Of a stretch of 64,000 nt of DNA, positions 21,335 through 56,000 are shown piece after piece. The notes below the pieces were generated by a model. It made no database searches. It was not told where the DNA came from and saw only the letters and a list, made by a program, of their open reading frames with translations. The stretch is from Pectinophora gossypiella (lineage: Eukaryota > Arthropoda > Insecta > Lepidoptera > Gelechiidae), in contig NC_065406.1 of NCBI RefSeq assembly GCF_024362695.1, forward strand, positions 12,090,001 to 12,154,000. The letters run 5' to 3'. Each line of letters starts with the position of its first letter. Position 1 is the first letter of the stretch. A program made the position numbers and the translations under genes.

Positions 21335-23165
21335 TCACTTAGCCCTCTTGGATTTGATCTTCCTTAGGTAGAACTCTAGTTCTTTACCTTCGAGCACGTA
21401 ACCGTCGGCGCGGCCACATTGGCCAGGTCGACTTGCCACGCACGCTGTAAACACAAACACCTCATTAGAAAATATCCAAAGAAACTTCGCTTATTGGAGA
21501 TATTTGAACAAAGTCAGAGTAACTATGACAAGTAGGAATCATACAGCCACTAGATTGTTCCCAAAACGGTCCCAATCCACATTGCAGCCTCAAAACTTCA
21601 TGATTTCATCATCAAAACTAAATATAAAAAAAAGAAAAAACTAAATAAAACCTATTTTCGTAAAATTATGTATTTTAAGGCAAACCAGTCCTCACCTAAC
21701 AAACGTCCAGTGTGGAATTGCTCCTCCAGACCAGCCTCGACCTTGGAGAGGCGCTGCCTCGTCAGATACTTCTTGGCGGTCTTCTTGCTGCGCTTCTTGT
21801 TGATGATAGCTTCCTCAGCCTCAGTCTATGTAAATAAAACAATCATATTTACATTGCTGACAACTATGTTTTAGACCACAAAAAAATGGTAATTCTCAGA
21901 CCCCCTGATAGTAAAGTTTTAATCATTGCATGTATACATACATCATATGACATGCAAAAAGTATCATCATTGTTTTGATAATAAATTTTTTATTTAAAAT
22001 AAAAATATAATAAATTAAAATGTTTGACAATAACAGATACTAATTTAGAAAAGTTAAAGAAACCATATAAATTAAAAACTTAAAGAATAATGAATCAGGG
22101 GACATTCAGCACTACACTACTCAGTATAAAAAGGGCTAACATAAGTGAACTAAAATTATTATACATGACTAAATATAATATAGACTGGATGAAATGCCTT
22201 ACCAGTTTAGCTCCCTTCTTTCTTCCAAGAGGTAGCAGGTAATGAGACTCATACCACTGTCTGAATGGGGTGGCATCAACCACAACAATGGCATTTTTCA
22301 CCAGGGTCTTGGTACGCACCAACTCATTGTTGGAAGCATTGTATACCACATCAATGATACGGGTCTTGCGGGTGGCACCTGAAAGGAATAAGAATAACAT
22401 ATTTAGTCATTTATACTAAAGATAATTAAAACTAAAGATTGTAGGTAGACATGACATGTGTATAGTAAACTTACATTCTGAGCCCCAAGAGAAATTTCCA
22501 GTGTCCAGGCGCAGGGCGCGGTACTTGGTGTTGCCACCTCGGGAACGCACCAAGTGAATGCGTTGTGAGCCAAGCTGCAATTACAAACAATTCAAATTAA
22601 GTACCAATTGGCATAAGCAATAGCCATTGCTTTCCAAGTATCACCCAAACTGAGCTACAGCAACTCTAAAATTAATTAATATTGCGATTGTAATTCGTCA
22701 CATGTTTGTTTATTAAAGAGGTTAGGTGAGGATCATAAGGATCTTCGTTTGATCTTAGTATTCCCCTGCATTTGAGACGAAAGTAGAGTCTATTTTAGGT
22801 TAGAAAATATCAAAATAGGTTATGTTTCATACCTTAGTGTTGGCAGCCGGGCGACCCAACTCATATTTCCTCTTCTTGCGGATCGGCGCGCGTTTGCCGC
22901 CGGTAGCCCGCCTCTTATGCCAGTGGTCGCGACTGATACCTGCACAACGTTTGCTATCATGAGCACAAGAACACTTCACAGGAAACCCATTCAGTTATCA
23001 CAACACAATAATATCACATTTTACACTGAATATAAACAAAATATGTATGAAAACAATATCTCCATTAGAAACACTAAATACTGTACACTTCGATTAAATA
23101 TAAAAGTATATCTCCACAAAGATATTCTTCGATTTTAATAAATTAAACAGCTAATACTCACCCAT
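21335..23165 (-). CDS. RpS8: 40S ribosomal protein S8 (eS8)
   Basis: Six coding exons on the minus strand: 23165-23162 (ATGG), 22939-22833, 22574-22475, 22378-22203, 21825-21696 and 21444-21335 (TGA). They sum to 208 aa, the usual length for eS8. Diagnostic segments: GISRDHWHKRRATGGKRAP, KYELGRPAANTK, GNTKYRALRLDTGNFSWGSE, CATRKTRIIDVVYNASNNEL and the basic C-terminus FYLRKIKSKRAK. The protein is a structural part of the small ribosomal subunit. The start codon is almost alone in exon 1, and its second codon is split by intron 1, an arrangement common in ribosomal protein genes. The leader carries a pyrimidine tract (see separate entry). Poly(A) signal at 21318-21313. Intron 5 hosts a snoRNA. 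It is head-to-head with mago (start codons 1.54 kb apart). Confidence 0.97.
21510..21617 (-). ncRNA. C/D-box snoRNA in RpS8 intron 5, 28S rRNA 2'-O-methylation guide
   Basis: On the minus strand: box C ATGATGA (21612-21606), then about 88 nt, then box D CTGA (21517-21514). Directly upstream of box D, GTCATAGTTACT is perfectly complementary to AGTAACTATGAC, the highly conserved 28S/25S rRNA segment before CTCTCTTAAGG. By the box D+5 rule the target is the second A of GUAAC, the region methylated at A2280/A2281 in yeast 25S (snR13, from general knowledge). The terminal stem is weak. It lies wholly inside an intron of a ribosomal protein gene, the usual host arrangement in animals. Confidence 0.75.
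21893..21973 (-). ncRNA. Possible second C/D-box snoRNA in RpS8 intron 4
   Basis: On the minus strand, box C ATGATGA at 21970-21964 and CTGA at 21899-21896 are 75 nt apart end to end, with an internal ATGATGT that could be C'. The segment before box D is ACTTTACTATCAGGGGGT; I could not place its complement in rRNA from memory. Weak terminal pairing. Confidence 0.3.
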
Positions 23166-23169
23166 CTTG

Positions 23170-23195
23170 GTTGGGTCGAAAGAGAAAAGATTTGT
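23170..23195 (-). promoter_or_regulatory. 5' TOP-like pyrimidine tract in RpS8 leader
   Basis: On the minus strand the leader reads CTTTTCTCTTTCGACCCAAC just before AAGATGG. A C followed by a long pyrimidine run at the mRNA 5' end is the mark of TOP mRNAs, whose translation follows growth signals. The exact transcription start is inferred. Confidence 0.55.
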
Positions 23196-23950
23196 TTGAC
23201 GTACGGAACTACTATACTTCTACACCTCTGTAGTCTTTGGATTGTAGTCTATGCGCGACTCACCAATCGCTTTCAAACCGGTTTTTTAGTACACTCCGAT
23301 ATTATATTACACAATCGGAATAAACTATATTTTCTTCGAAAGTTCTTATAGTATATTGTTACCAAATAATAATCTCTCGAAGACATTAATTTATTCTTAT
23401 GAATCAAGTGGCAAAGGTCCGCGCAGGAAAGGCGCCCTTTTCAAATAGAAAACTTTACTTATGCTTCAATTTTGCTTATAACAACGTAAAACATAATTGA
23501 GCTCATAAAATCACAGAATTTTCACTTATATTTAAATAGAAACTCCACAAAATTACTTTACCAACACACAACGTGCTTCAGACAAGAAAACAAATGAACT
23601 TTTGAAATAAAAAGACAATCGGTGACAGAAATTCTAAATTTAAATATTAAAAATAATAACTAGTTGCTGGATATACTTCCTCTTTAGATATTATCGATGA
23701 CAGTACTTTATGCTATACTATATATTGTATATATTCGTACTAAATTCGTACAAATAAAGCTATTGCGTAATATACTTTTTTATGTATAAAGCAACACGGA
23801 CCTCCGCGGGCTTTTATGGGCCTAAGTCATGGTTGTTACAAAGACCGGTTGTTATGTAGCAGCACTAAGAATGAAACCGGTATTTGTATACCTACCTAAC
23901 AAAAACACGAACATCACTCACTACACCATAGACAAACAACATCACATTTA

Positions 23951-24486
23951 GGGTATGCGCGCACGAGCAACAATATCGCAAGGCGAATAATTTGTCGAAA
24001 GAGACAAATTAATCGCCTCCTCGCTGTGATGCGCGCACGAGAGCGACAGCAATACGACTATTTTCCATATTAACATGGATTTTGAAAAGACGGCTGTGGT
24101 CAATGCACTCGTATAAAAACTAAAGAAAACGTCGAAAAAAACTATAGGGTGCATTCACAATGAAGCGATCGGCTGACTCTTGGAAAATTTAAGACTATGT
24201 TTATGAAATTGAGAGCACTCCCAAAAATATTTTTTTCGTTAAATACTTACTTCAGAATGAGTGTTGAAAATTTCGATGAATTGTGCAGAGTCTTACGACC
24301 TTCGTTCGTGACTTATTTGTCGCCCGTCCGCACACTAGCATTAAAACCAATAGGGAAGGAGCACCCGCGGACAAAAATCTCCCGGGAGTCGCGTCACTAC
24401 GTGTTCGCACTTCCATATTAAGCCATGGACTTGATGTTAGAGACAAAATAGTCGCGGAGACAAATGTTGCTCGTGTCCGTATACCC
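23951..24486. mobile_element. PIF/Harbinger-type element with transposase relic, TTA target duplication
   Basis: Left end GGGTATGCGCGCACGAGCAA and right end (reverse complement) GGGTATACGGACACGAGCAA are inverted repeats. TTA flanks both sides (23948-23950 and 24487-24489), the 3-bp duplication typical of PIF/Harbinger. The plus strand at 24197-24310 carries a broken frame containing YFRMSVENFDELCRVLRP, which resembles the N-terminal part of Harbinger transposases. The rest is missing or frameshifted, so it is inactive. It lies between the RpS8 and mago promoters. Confidence 0.7.
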
Positions 24487-24705
24487 TTATACCCTTTTAC
24501 AAAGCACCAATTTTTATTTGTCAGAATGAACGATAATCCTCATTCTTTGAACGATATTTTTTATTGTCTATGAAGAAATGAAAGTCGAGAAGTCGAGTGA
24601 GTGAGCGAGAGCGACCGACTTCACCGACTTGGCGTTTGTTCATGTCCATTGCATTGCCGCCGCATTATTTAGTTTTTCAATGTAATTAAGATTTTTGTGA
24701 CGAAA

Positions 24706-25542
24706 ATGTCGACAGATTTCTATATACGGTACTACGTCGGACACAAAGGAAAATTTGGACATGAATTCCTTGAGTTCGAGTTTCGTCCTGATGGGAAGTT
24801 GCGGTACGCCAACAATTCAAACTATAAAAATGATACAATGATCCGAAAAGAAGCATATGTGCATCCCTGTGTTATGGAAGAGCTGAAAAGGATTATCATG
24901 GACTCTGAAATCATGCATGAGGATGACCGTTTATGGCCGCAGCCGGATCGAGTCGGAAGACAGGTTAGTTCTATCATGGGTTTCAGAATTTTTTTTGTAT
25001 CTATTTTACAAACGCAGATGTAGTTCTCAGGAACTTACAAATTGTAACTAGGTACATACTCCATAATTATGATATGATATGAGCAATTCTTGGTTAGTGG
25101 CTGGCATAACTGGCAATAAATTTCCTTAACCTAACAAGACCGGGATTTCAGACATAATAGTCAACAGTATGAATTGGACCTAATAACAGGCTTTCAACTA
25201 GGTATATTGATAGATTATCATAATTTATCATTAATAAAATTTTAAATAAAGAACCAAATCTGATTGAAGTCTAATGTTGCACCCACATCATTAAAATTTA
25301 TTTAAGTAAAGTAAAACCAACCAAAGTAATTCTTTTTTATAATATATGTGTTGTTGCAGGAGTTAGAGATAGTGATAGGAGAAGAACATATTTCCTTCAC
25401 TACCTCCAAAACTGGCTCCCTTGTAGATGTCAACCAGTCACGAGACCCGGAAGGCCTGCGCTGTTTCTACTACCTCGTCCAGGATCTCAAGTGTTTAGTT
25501 TTCTCCCTCATCGGTCTGCACTTTAAGATTAAGCCTATATAA
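24706..25542 (+). CDS. mago: Mago nashi, exon junction complex core protein
   Basis: Two exons, 24706-24963 and 25360-25542 (TAA), giving 146 aa, the same length as most animal Mago proteins. The N-terminus STDFYIRYYVGHKGKFGHEF, the middle YANNSNYKNDTMIRKEAYVH and the C-terminus CFYYLVQDLKCLVFSLIGLH are diagnostic. Mago pairs with Y14 (tsunagi) and locks eIF4A3 onto spliced mRNA; in flies it is needed for oskar mRNA localisation and for splicing of long-intron genes. The single intron falls after codon 86 in phase 0. AATAAA at 25565 is the probable poly(A) signal. The promoter region upstream (24590-24640) is GAGTGAGCGAGAGCGACC-rich. Confidence 0.97.
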
Positions 25543-25799
25543 GTTAATTGTACTTTGTAAGTGAAATAAAGATTTGTGACTTTTCCACTGGTTTCTTATC
25601 ATTTTAGCCACACAGAAAGCCATGCTTGTCTGCTAATAGGTATACCTGATAACTTATTATCATATTAATAAACACTTTCCTTTAATTCAGTGGCTGAAAT
25701 ATTTCTGTGATTTTTTTAATTTCTTGATATATTTCACCAGTTATGTTTCTGTCATGTAACATCACAACCTGGGTAATTTAAGTAAATTCTTATATTTTT

Positions 25800-26150
25800 G
25801 ATTATTTTTAAATAAAAAAATCCAATACAAATTGAAGGGATGGAAGTGGAAGAGTGACATGGCTGCTTTTTGTCTCTTTCTAACCCCCCACGTCCCTAAA
25901 ATGGGGGATGGAAGTTTGTATGGAAACATTCTGCATTAGTATGTAGACTATTTGTGGCTAACAAAAAAAACCATGCATCTTTTGTTTTAAATTGCCCCCA
26001 ACCCCTTCAAAGAGGGGTGAAATTTTATATGGAACTTTTCGTAGTTTTCAAGGTAGGTAGGAAGCTAAAAATTGGTAGGTACATTAGGAAAGGGGAAACA
26101 TGTTACCTACCCCGAATTTAATGCGAGTGAAGCTGCGGGCAAAAACTAGT
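25800..26150 (+). repeat. LINE-type 3' end fragment downstream of mago
   Basis: Ends in GAAGCTGCGGGCAAAAACTA GT and contains paired blocks such as CCCCCCACGTCCCTAAAATG and CCCCAACCCCTTCAAAGAGG followed by GGTGAAATTT. The same end motif is inverted at 5638. It is 5'-truncated, with no frame. Confidence 0.45.
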
Positions 26151-26842
26151 ATTCATATAAGATGTATTTTAAATAATGTCAAAGCACTAACCTATTTTAC
26201 TTGTATAATTCATTAAAAATCTAATATCCGTAACCGAAACGAATAATCCGAAAATATTTAGTAACCAAAACTATATCTAACATCCCTGCTTTTAACTTTA
26301 AATTCACCAAACCAGCACCCCCTATTGCTATAGGTCTCTCCCGTTTGAGGTTTCATTATGAAGCACAGAGTAACTTTGTATGAAGTCAAATAATGACAAG
26401 GCAACGTTTATGATTAGATAGCAAGTTAGCCCAGGCAACCACAGGTTGAAGAAAGCTAAAACTATAGAAAAATCCAGTGTATTGAATTTTTTAAAATTCC
26501 TATTAGCATTTGAAATTAATAGTGACTGTGTATGGGAGGATCTCCAAAAACGTAAATTTACGTTCTATAGTAGTGCTTTGACCAAGGTCTTTGGCTTTGA
26601 CACTTAAATTTTCCGTTTTACGCATTTTATTTAGACGGATACTGCTCATAATATTTTTTTAACTAAACCTGATACACATTTTCTGTATTCATAGTGTTAA
26701 AATGTTTCTACCGATTAATTTTAAATGACTTTACAAAATTTTAATTGTCATTTTTGGATAAAATAACCAATACCAGCTATAAACATGTTAGAAAACCACT
26801 GTAACGGAACGTTTCCGTCTATGTATTTATGTTTATTTTTAT
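26151..26842. other. Intergenic AT-rich stretch between mago and pumilio
   Basis: No exon, RNA or clear repeat recognised. Confidence 0.4.
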
Positions 26843-26850
26843 ATTATAGC

Positions 26851-27556
26851 CAGTGTTGCCGACAGTAATTTGCTAAAATCCCCAAACGCATTGTCGAAAT
26901 TCCCCACATTTGGGGAAAGAAAAATGATAATTCCCCACATATTCCCCACAGAAATAAAACAACCAAAAATGTAGGTAAAGTTCGGTCTCTGTGAGAATGC
27001 ATTTCTGACGTATGTCAGATATCACTAGTGTCACATTCACTGTAAAGTTCTTTTTAATATCTATATTTTCTAATTATATTTTTCGTTACGTTGAAGAGCA
27101 AATACCATCATTTTTTTTATTTTTTACAGAAATTAAAAAATGTATTTTTTCCCGCTAGGTAGAGCTACTTGAAAGCTAAATTCTGCCGGTAGGTAGCGAT
27201 ATATTCCATGTGATTTTTATTTCTGCCACTAGGCGGCGATAATAGATAATACTTAACGTTAAATTCACCGCAAGTTTCCGTCAAATTTTACTCTCCAGAT
27301 TCTGCTGTAAACTTGACGTCAATATACGGCAGTAGTTGAACGGCAACTTGACCATTATTCTGATGTCAACTTACGGAATAAAAGGCTATCAGGGAAATCA
27401 ATCAAGACTAGCAGAAATTTTATGTTAAATATCGCGTATTTGTGTTCATACTTAAAATCCCCGCATTTTCCCCGCATTGAAGCTCTCCCCACACATTCCC
27501 CAATCAGCTTTGCTTTCCCCGCAGTTTGGGGAATTCCCCACAGATCGGCAACACTG
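26851..27556. mobile_element. hAT-type non-autonomous element upstream of pumilio
   Basis: Terminal inverted repeat CAGTGTTGCCG (left) and CGGCAACACTG (right), flanked by a perfect 8-bp duplication ATTATAGC (26843-26850 and 27557-27564). An 8-bp target duplication with CAGTG ends is the hAT signature. TTCCCCAC/GTGGGGAA motifs are repeated near both ends as subterminal repeats, the usual form of hAT transposase binding sites. No transposase frame. The right end is about 660 bp upstream of the pumilio start codon. Confidence 0.85.
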
Positions 27557-27564
27557 ATTATAGC

Positions 27565-28218
27565 TTTGCGCGTTGCGCGCGCATCGCATCTGCCCGACCG
27601 ATTATGGCGGACAGGCAGTGAAGGATGTTTGTCGTCTTTTCTAAATCAGAAAGTATCGACAGTAGCCAATGGCATAAACCGGGTTTTTTGTAAAAATTGT
27701 ACATTGTAAATAGTTCTGTGTACATATAGTAATTATATTTGTGGTCGTTTTGTTTAGAAATTGTGTGAATAGTGTATTATTTTGAGTGTTTATTCCGTTC
27801 AGTTTTCGACGCCGACAAATCTCTAAACCCTGAAGTTAGTACATTTGTAAATCGTGTATAACATCTAAATTCTAAAAACCCTGTAAATTTCGTTCCCCTA
27901 AAATCATCGATTTCTTCTTGTCGCCTTTGTGTTCGATCCGTCAAGGAGACCGTTGCAGCGCTTGCAATATTTTGGTTTCCCTTAGCGGCTGTCATCGCGC
28001 TTCGATAAAACCCACTAACTGTCATTACAAAGACAAAAGGACTACTATAGTCACTAAATGGCTTCGATGCTGGGATCTGTTGGCCGTGCGTAGTGCAAAT
28101 GATCATGTAAATGCGATTCGTCTATACATCTAGTTCCATTAGTATTCGCTGTAGTGCTATATAGATATAAACAAGAAGATTGTGTTTACGGTTGCAAAGG
28201 ACTGGATAGTGGAACTGA
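27565..28218 (+). promoter_or_regulatory. Probable promoter and 5' leader of the long pumilio transcript
   Basis: Sequence composition changes here: a GCGCGTTGCGCGCGCATCGC block immediately follows the hAT element's duplication. The segment then leads into exon 1. A TGA directly before the ATG (28216-28218) closes the frame, so 28219 is the first usable codon if this is leader. No TATA box is obvious; the transcription start is not fixed by sequence. Confidence 0.45.
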
Positions 28219-51011
<22,793 letters not shown>

Positions 51012-52680
51012 GTAACTACACTACATTACTTTCAACTGCTCACCATCCCATTAGGAAGTCTTGGACATCGAACGGGAATGAGTCCCGAACAAACATACTG
51101 TTCAAGCCTCCCCATAAGGCAGCTAATGTAATGAGCTTATATTTATTAATATTCATTGTCACGTCATTCTATCGGTTTAGCTGTCTGCAACCAGGACAGC
51201 ACCAATGGCAACATTCGGCAGCCCTCGCGGATAAAATATAGAGACTAAGCGCAACGATTATTGTCTGTTTAAAACTTTGTTTGCAAATCATCTGCAATAA
51301 AAACATATGCAGATTCATAATGCTAAACGGCCTAAAACTCAATATATACCGGGTACCTTAACAAAAAATATTAGTACCATCTGAAATTAAAAAAATAGTA
51401 CTATAACTTGTAGTAACTAATATACTATGTTACTACATATGTCTGGTCCCTTCTACACATTTTGGATTTAGCAGTAATGCTGGCACCGGCACTCTTTTTT
51501 TGTAGTATGAGTAGGGACCGTGTAGCCTGAAAAAGTAACATGATTGGAATGACATCAGGAGAGAGATATAGATCTCCTAAAGCGAATGAGATGAGAGATA
51601 TGTAGTTTTTATACTAACAGTATGATATATACATTTATTCATAAAATCCGTAATAAACGAGAAAACGTTATCTAGAGGGAAATGATTCATCTCTTCTATC
51701 GTGGTCAGGGTGACTATTGAGTCGCCAAAGGCCCCTGACATGGCTCATGTAACGACTACTTACTTACTTTCGGACAATCAGGTGATCAGCCTGTAATGTC
51801 CTAAGCAAACTAGGAATCGAACCCAGGACCTCCGGATCGTGAGCCCAACGCTCGTCAAGGTCGTCTCGAGGGAAATGATGACGTCCAATGTATCATTTTT
51901 ATGTAATTTATCATCGTTCTTTCAGCTTACGCATAACTTTATTAGTTTGCTAAGCGTCTAAATAAATAACGACAACATAAAATCTTCAAATTAACCGTGA
52001 CAGTCTATATTTGCTGAAATGACAACTGTAAATCAAAACGGTCAATAACGCGTTGCGCCCGCATGGATGAGCCAAAATGGCTAAAGTATCCATGAAAAAC
52101 GAGATTGATACTATAAAGGATTTAATACATTTAATACTTTATATTCATCTTTGGATTCTAAATATAATATCATATGGTTTTGCACGATTTCTGCCCTATT
52201 ACTGGCAATAGGCTCGCCCCTATTGCTGGCGAGAAGTGGGTTTATATACCTCTGCCTACCCTTCGGGGATGCAGGCGTAATGCTATGTTATATAGAGGAT
52301 AAAGTTTAAGAGATTAGTATTCTAAATAGTTGCGCAAACGCAAAATTTTATGACAACCCCGTACTTTCGTTCACACTCAAAACTTCTAAGGGATGAATCG
52401 AGAATAAAATGGTTATCTATTGAATATGTTCAATGAGACATAATGCTTTTATGATACATTATAATAGTTAAGATATAATACTCCCACTACTGCTAAGATA
52501 ACTCTGCCGCTAAGTGGACTAAAGAAGCGGCATGTGATGATGTGACGTAAAATGAAGATTTATTTATTGAAAAAATATCAAATGCGACTAGCATCACTAG
52601 TTTCGGTAAGTTTTGAATTTAGAAGTATTACAAGTAGTACTGGTTAAAAAGTTTCGACAATTTTTATGACCTCGCTATTT
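51012..52680. other. Start of the large pumilio intron
   Basis: AT-rich, with one SINE (51700-51866) and a LINE-type tail around 52200-52300 (CTGCCTACCCTTCGGGGATG CAGGCGT). No further pumilio exon recognised. Confidence 0.45.
51700..51866 (-). mobile_element. SINE family B, inverted, internally shortened
   Basis: Contains GCCAAAGGCCCCTGACATGG CTCATGTAACGACTACTTAC, then TTTCGGACAATCAGGTGATC and the B box as GGAATCGAACCCAGG. Part of the middle block is missing relative to 50507-50826. Confidence 0.75.
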
Positions 52681-52998
52681 GCTCCTTCAGTCTAGTAGAG
52701 TTAGAGCGTTGAGCTCACGATCTAGGGGTCCGGGTTCGATTCCCGATGAAGGGGACATTGACGAAATAACTTTTGAGTCTATCCTTTGTTTTTTCTAGGA
52801 CATTGCAGGCTTGAATTCCGTGATTGTCCGAAAAGTGAGATAATTTCGTACTTCGGAACGCACGTTAAGCCCTTGGTCCCGGGCCATTAGTGCAAACATC
52901 TCAACCAATCCGCAGTGGAGCGTGCTCCATACGTCCTCCAGTTGATTGAGGGGAGGCATGTGTCTAGCATTGAGATATATATAGGCTGTTAAAAGTTT
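52681..52998 (+). mobile_element. tRNA-derived SINE, composite tail
   Basis: tRNA-like head with CTAGTAGAGTTAGAGCGTTG AGC and B box GGGTTCGATTCCC, then GATTGTCCGAAAAGTGAG and GCACGTTAAGCCCTTGGTCC. It ends with the CAACCAATCCGCAGTGGAGC ... CCAGTTGATTGAGGGGAGG block instead of the usual family-B tail, so this copy has the tail type seen at 405-605 and 16700-16860. Confidence 0.7.
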
Positions 52999-53000
52999 AA

Positions 53001-56000
53001 TGATTATACAAATATTTATGATCAGGACAGATGTCATGCTATCATAGCGTGCCACTAGTTTAGGGTACATACAAAATAGCCCAGCCTCCTTTCTTGGGCA
53101 AACATAATTCTATACCTATAGATAGATCAAGTACATATAAGCTATGAGACTTTCCACAAGTGCAAATTTATGTATTAAGATGCATGACTTAACTTAATTA
53201 AAGATGTAACCTTGTCAAGTTAAGAAGAATAATGGATTCATGATAGATGCCATTGGCTGCTGTCCGAATTTTGCAACGTGTATCTCCAATAACATAATGA
53301 TGATGTTGATGTGAGTACGACTGTAAATTTGAAGTCATAACATAATGTATTGGTTGGAAAACAGGGGACTAAGTTTTGCACAGCAATATATCATTTTGAC
53401 GTTATACATCGTAGAACAAATGGCGCGGATCACTCTTAGGTTATGTGTGCAATAATTCTATGACTATGTACTCACATTAACATCTCCCGTGTCAGATTTT
53501 ATTAGCGTCTGCTATATCGTGAATAAGTATTGAAATCTCACTTTGTTTATTCTAAAAACTCTTTAACTCAAATGCTATAACTATATTTAAATGACGAATA
53601 AACGCTGCCCGCGCATGCGCTATTCGGGGCCAATACGTATGTATATGGGTATACGAGCATCGCAAAAAAATCATCTAAACATTTTGAGAGTATCAGAATC
53701 TTGAACACAAGATGGAATTTGATCTCTTTATTTAATATATTTTTGTATAGATTAAGTGCTAATATCATTGTTTGTCAATCATTCAAAGAATACTCTCAAA
53801 TATGTGTCTCGGATCGCGCGTAAATTAAAACGCAAAGCGAAAGTCTGATTAAAATATGTGAGATTTCTTTACTTGGTAGCCGATTCGTCGTTTACAGAAA
53901 CTCAAGCGGTCGAAGGTAAGTACAATTTCGGCATTTATTTTACTATACTTGAACAAATAATTTGAATGAAGTTTAACATAATAACACGCGATCTTGATTA
54001 AAGTGCGAAATAGTTTGGTCGACGCGTTTTTTTTGCGTTTTTCGCGTCTTGAAGGTTTCTATACACAAACGTGCAGATTATGTTATTTATTATACGCGTT
54101 AAAAAAAAACTGATATACGTTTCATATGTCATTAATGTCGTGAATAAACGTGAAAGTTTGTAAATAGATTTATTGCGTGCTGCTTATACGATAAATACGA
54201 TTAACATTTTAGTAATGTGTCGGTTACACTTGCCAAGTGTAGTTTTTGAGGAGTAATTCATTCAGACGGGAAGCTACTGTATGACCGTGGTACGTGTACA
54301 ATGTATTGACGATGATTTAGTAAATGTTGAGAAGTCTTCAGATTTATGACTTTCTACAAACATTGCTTGCACATATTATCAACTAAGAAAACACACTATT
54401 TTTAGACGATTACTTGTCTGTTTTCAGTTTTTTAATTGCTTAAAAAAAGGTTTAGTCGTACCATCGTCACACTTCGTATATTTTTACGCTGTGTTTCCCT
54501 CCTCATAAAGTAAAAGAATACGATAATGAGACTACTTATGGACTCGTCCAATTATTTTCTCTGTTCTTCACAAAATCTTATGTATCCATTTTAATTCTAA
54601 CCAAATTATCTTAATACCTTAACCTGTCTCACGCTTTTTTTATTTGGATTCCGCGTACTGGAAACATTACATACTTAATGAGTTTTAAAGAAATCGTCTC
54701 ATGTTTAGCATAAAAGGTCGGAATCACCGCGCCCGGTGAGATCATTACGTCGAACACTCGGAATTGAGTCATCTAAGCTACGGAGCAACCACCTCCGTTG
54801 ACCGTTTATTTTCTAAACAAAGAGCTGATTTTTTTCCTCGACACCTAACAAGGTATCTGACTATGATACGACTTATTCTGTTTGAATAAATTCAGTTTTT
54901 GTCGAAAAATACAGTAATAGATATTGTTTTGTGGGTGTAATAATTAATGTCACTATTATTTATTATGGTTTTGAACATTCTAATTTACTCGTACTTTTAC
55001 TAATAAAAGTGCGTGTAGCTTTTCATTGTAGGGAATGGTAGTAGACGTAGCGTTCGAAGCGTTTAGTCGCGTAGGGTTCCGCTACGAAATAAGCCATTCA
55101 GAAATTACTGCCGGTTGATTATTCAGCAATTACAACCTCGTCCTCTGTCTACTCAAAGATATAAATAACTCCTGATTACGTTACGGCAAATTAAAGTAAC
55201 GTCTGATTGTACCGTTAGGCTATACATTCCACCGATATGAGCAAAACGGATTCGTTTCGCACATCCGCGAGCTTTGCAGGGTAAAGTGGAATAGCGGTAT
55301 GTCTCCGGCACTAGTCATCCACGACAGAGTCTCACGTTTTACACGACTACATAGAAATCATCGCGCGATACCCTCGTAACGGGCGACGTGTTTTTACCCA
55401 GATACCACAGAGTAATCTACCACCACTCAAGTATTTGAAACATCCATCTGTAGACAACTTTCCGTCAATTTACGTTTTTGCTCGGATATTTGTGTTTTGC
55501 TGAGATTAAGTTCCGGTTCCACGTTTCTTACGAGATGTGACAAATCTGCCGCGGAAATCTAAATCTGCGATCTATTTCTATTCTATTTTCTAAGATATTT
55601 TTTTATTTTCGCCATACAAATTTGAGAGATTCTGATGTTGTAATTTGTAATATAAGCCCTTGGTTACTCGAGAATATTTCTATCAATAGTGGGCAGGTTA
55701 CAAGCTCCTAGTTAACTAGACCAAAAACTGGTTGATATCAAATGACTCCCTATTACATAGATAGTGCAATGCTTCCAATTATTCATGCATGCAGAACAGT
55801 CGGCTGTGTGGTACTAACATAACACTTTTACATAAACCGCATATTACAGTGGAACTGCATTTAGAGCGTGTGTTGTCGCGGCATGCATATAGGTGGCGTT
55901 ACCGTTACGACGCGTGCCTCTAACGATGTACTATCTCCGGCCCTGTTCCCACGGCGCCCCTCGACGAGGAAGCAATAAACCTACACCTTAACTGCACACA

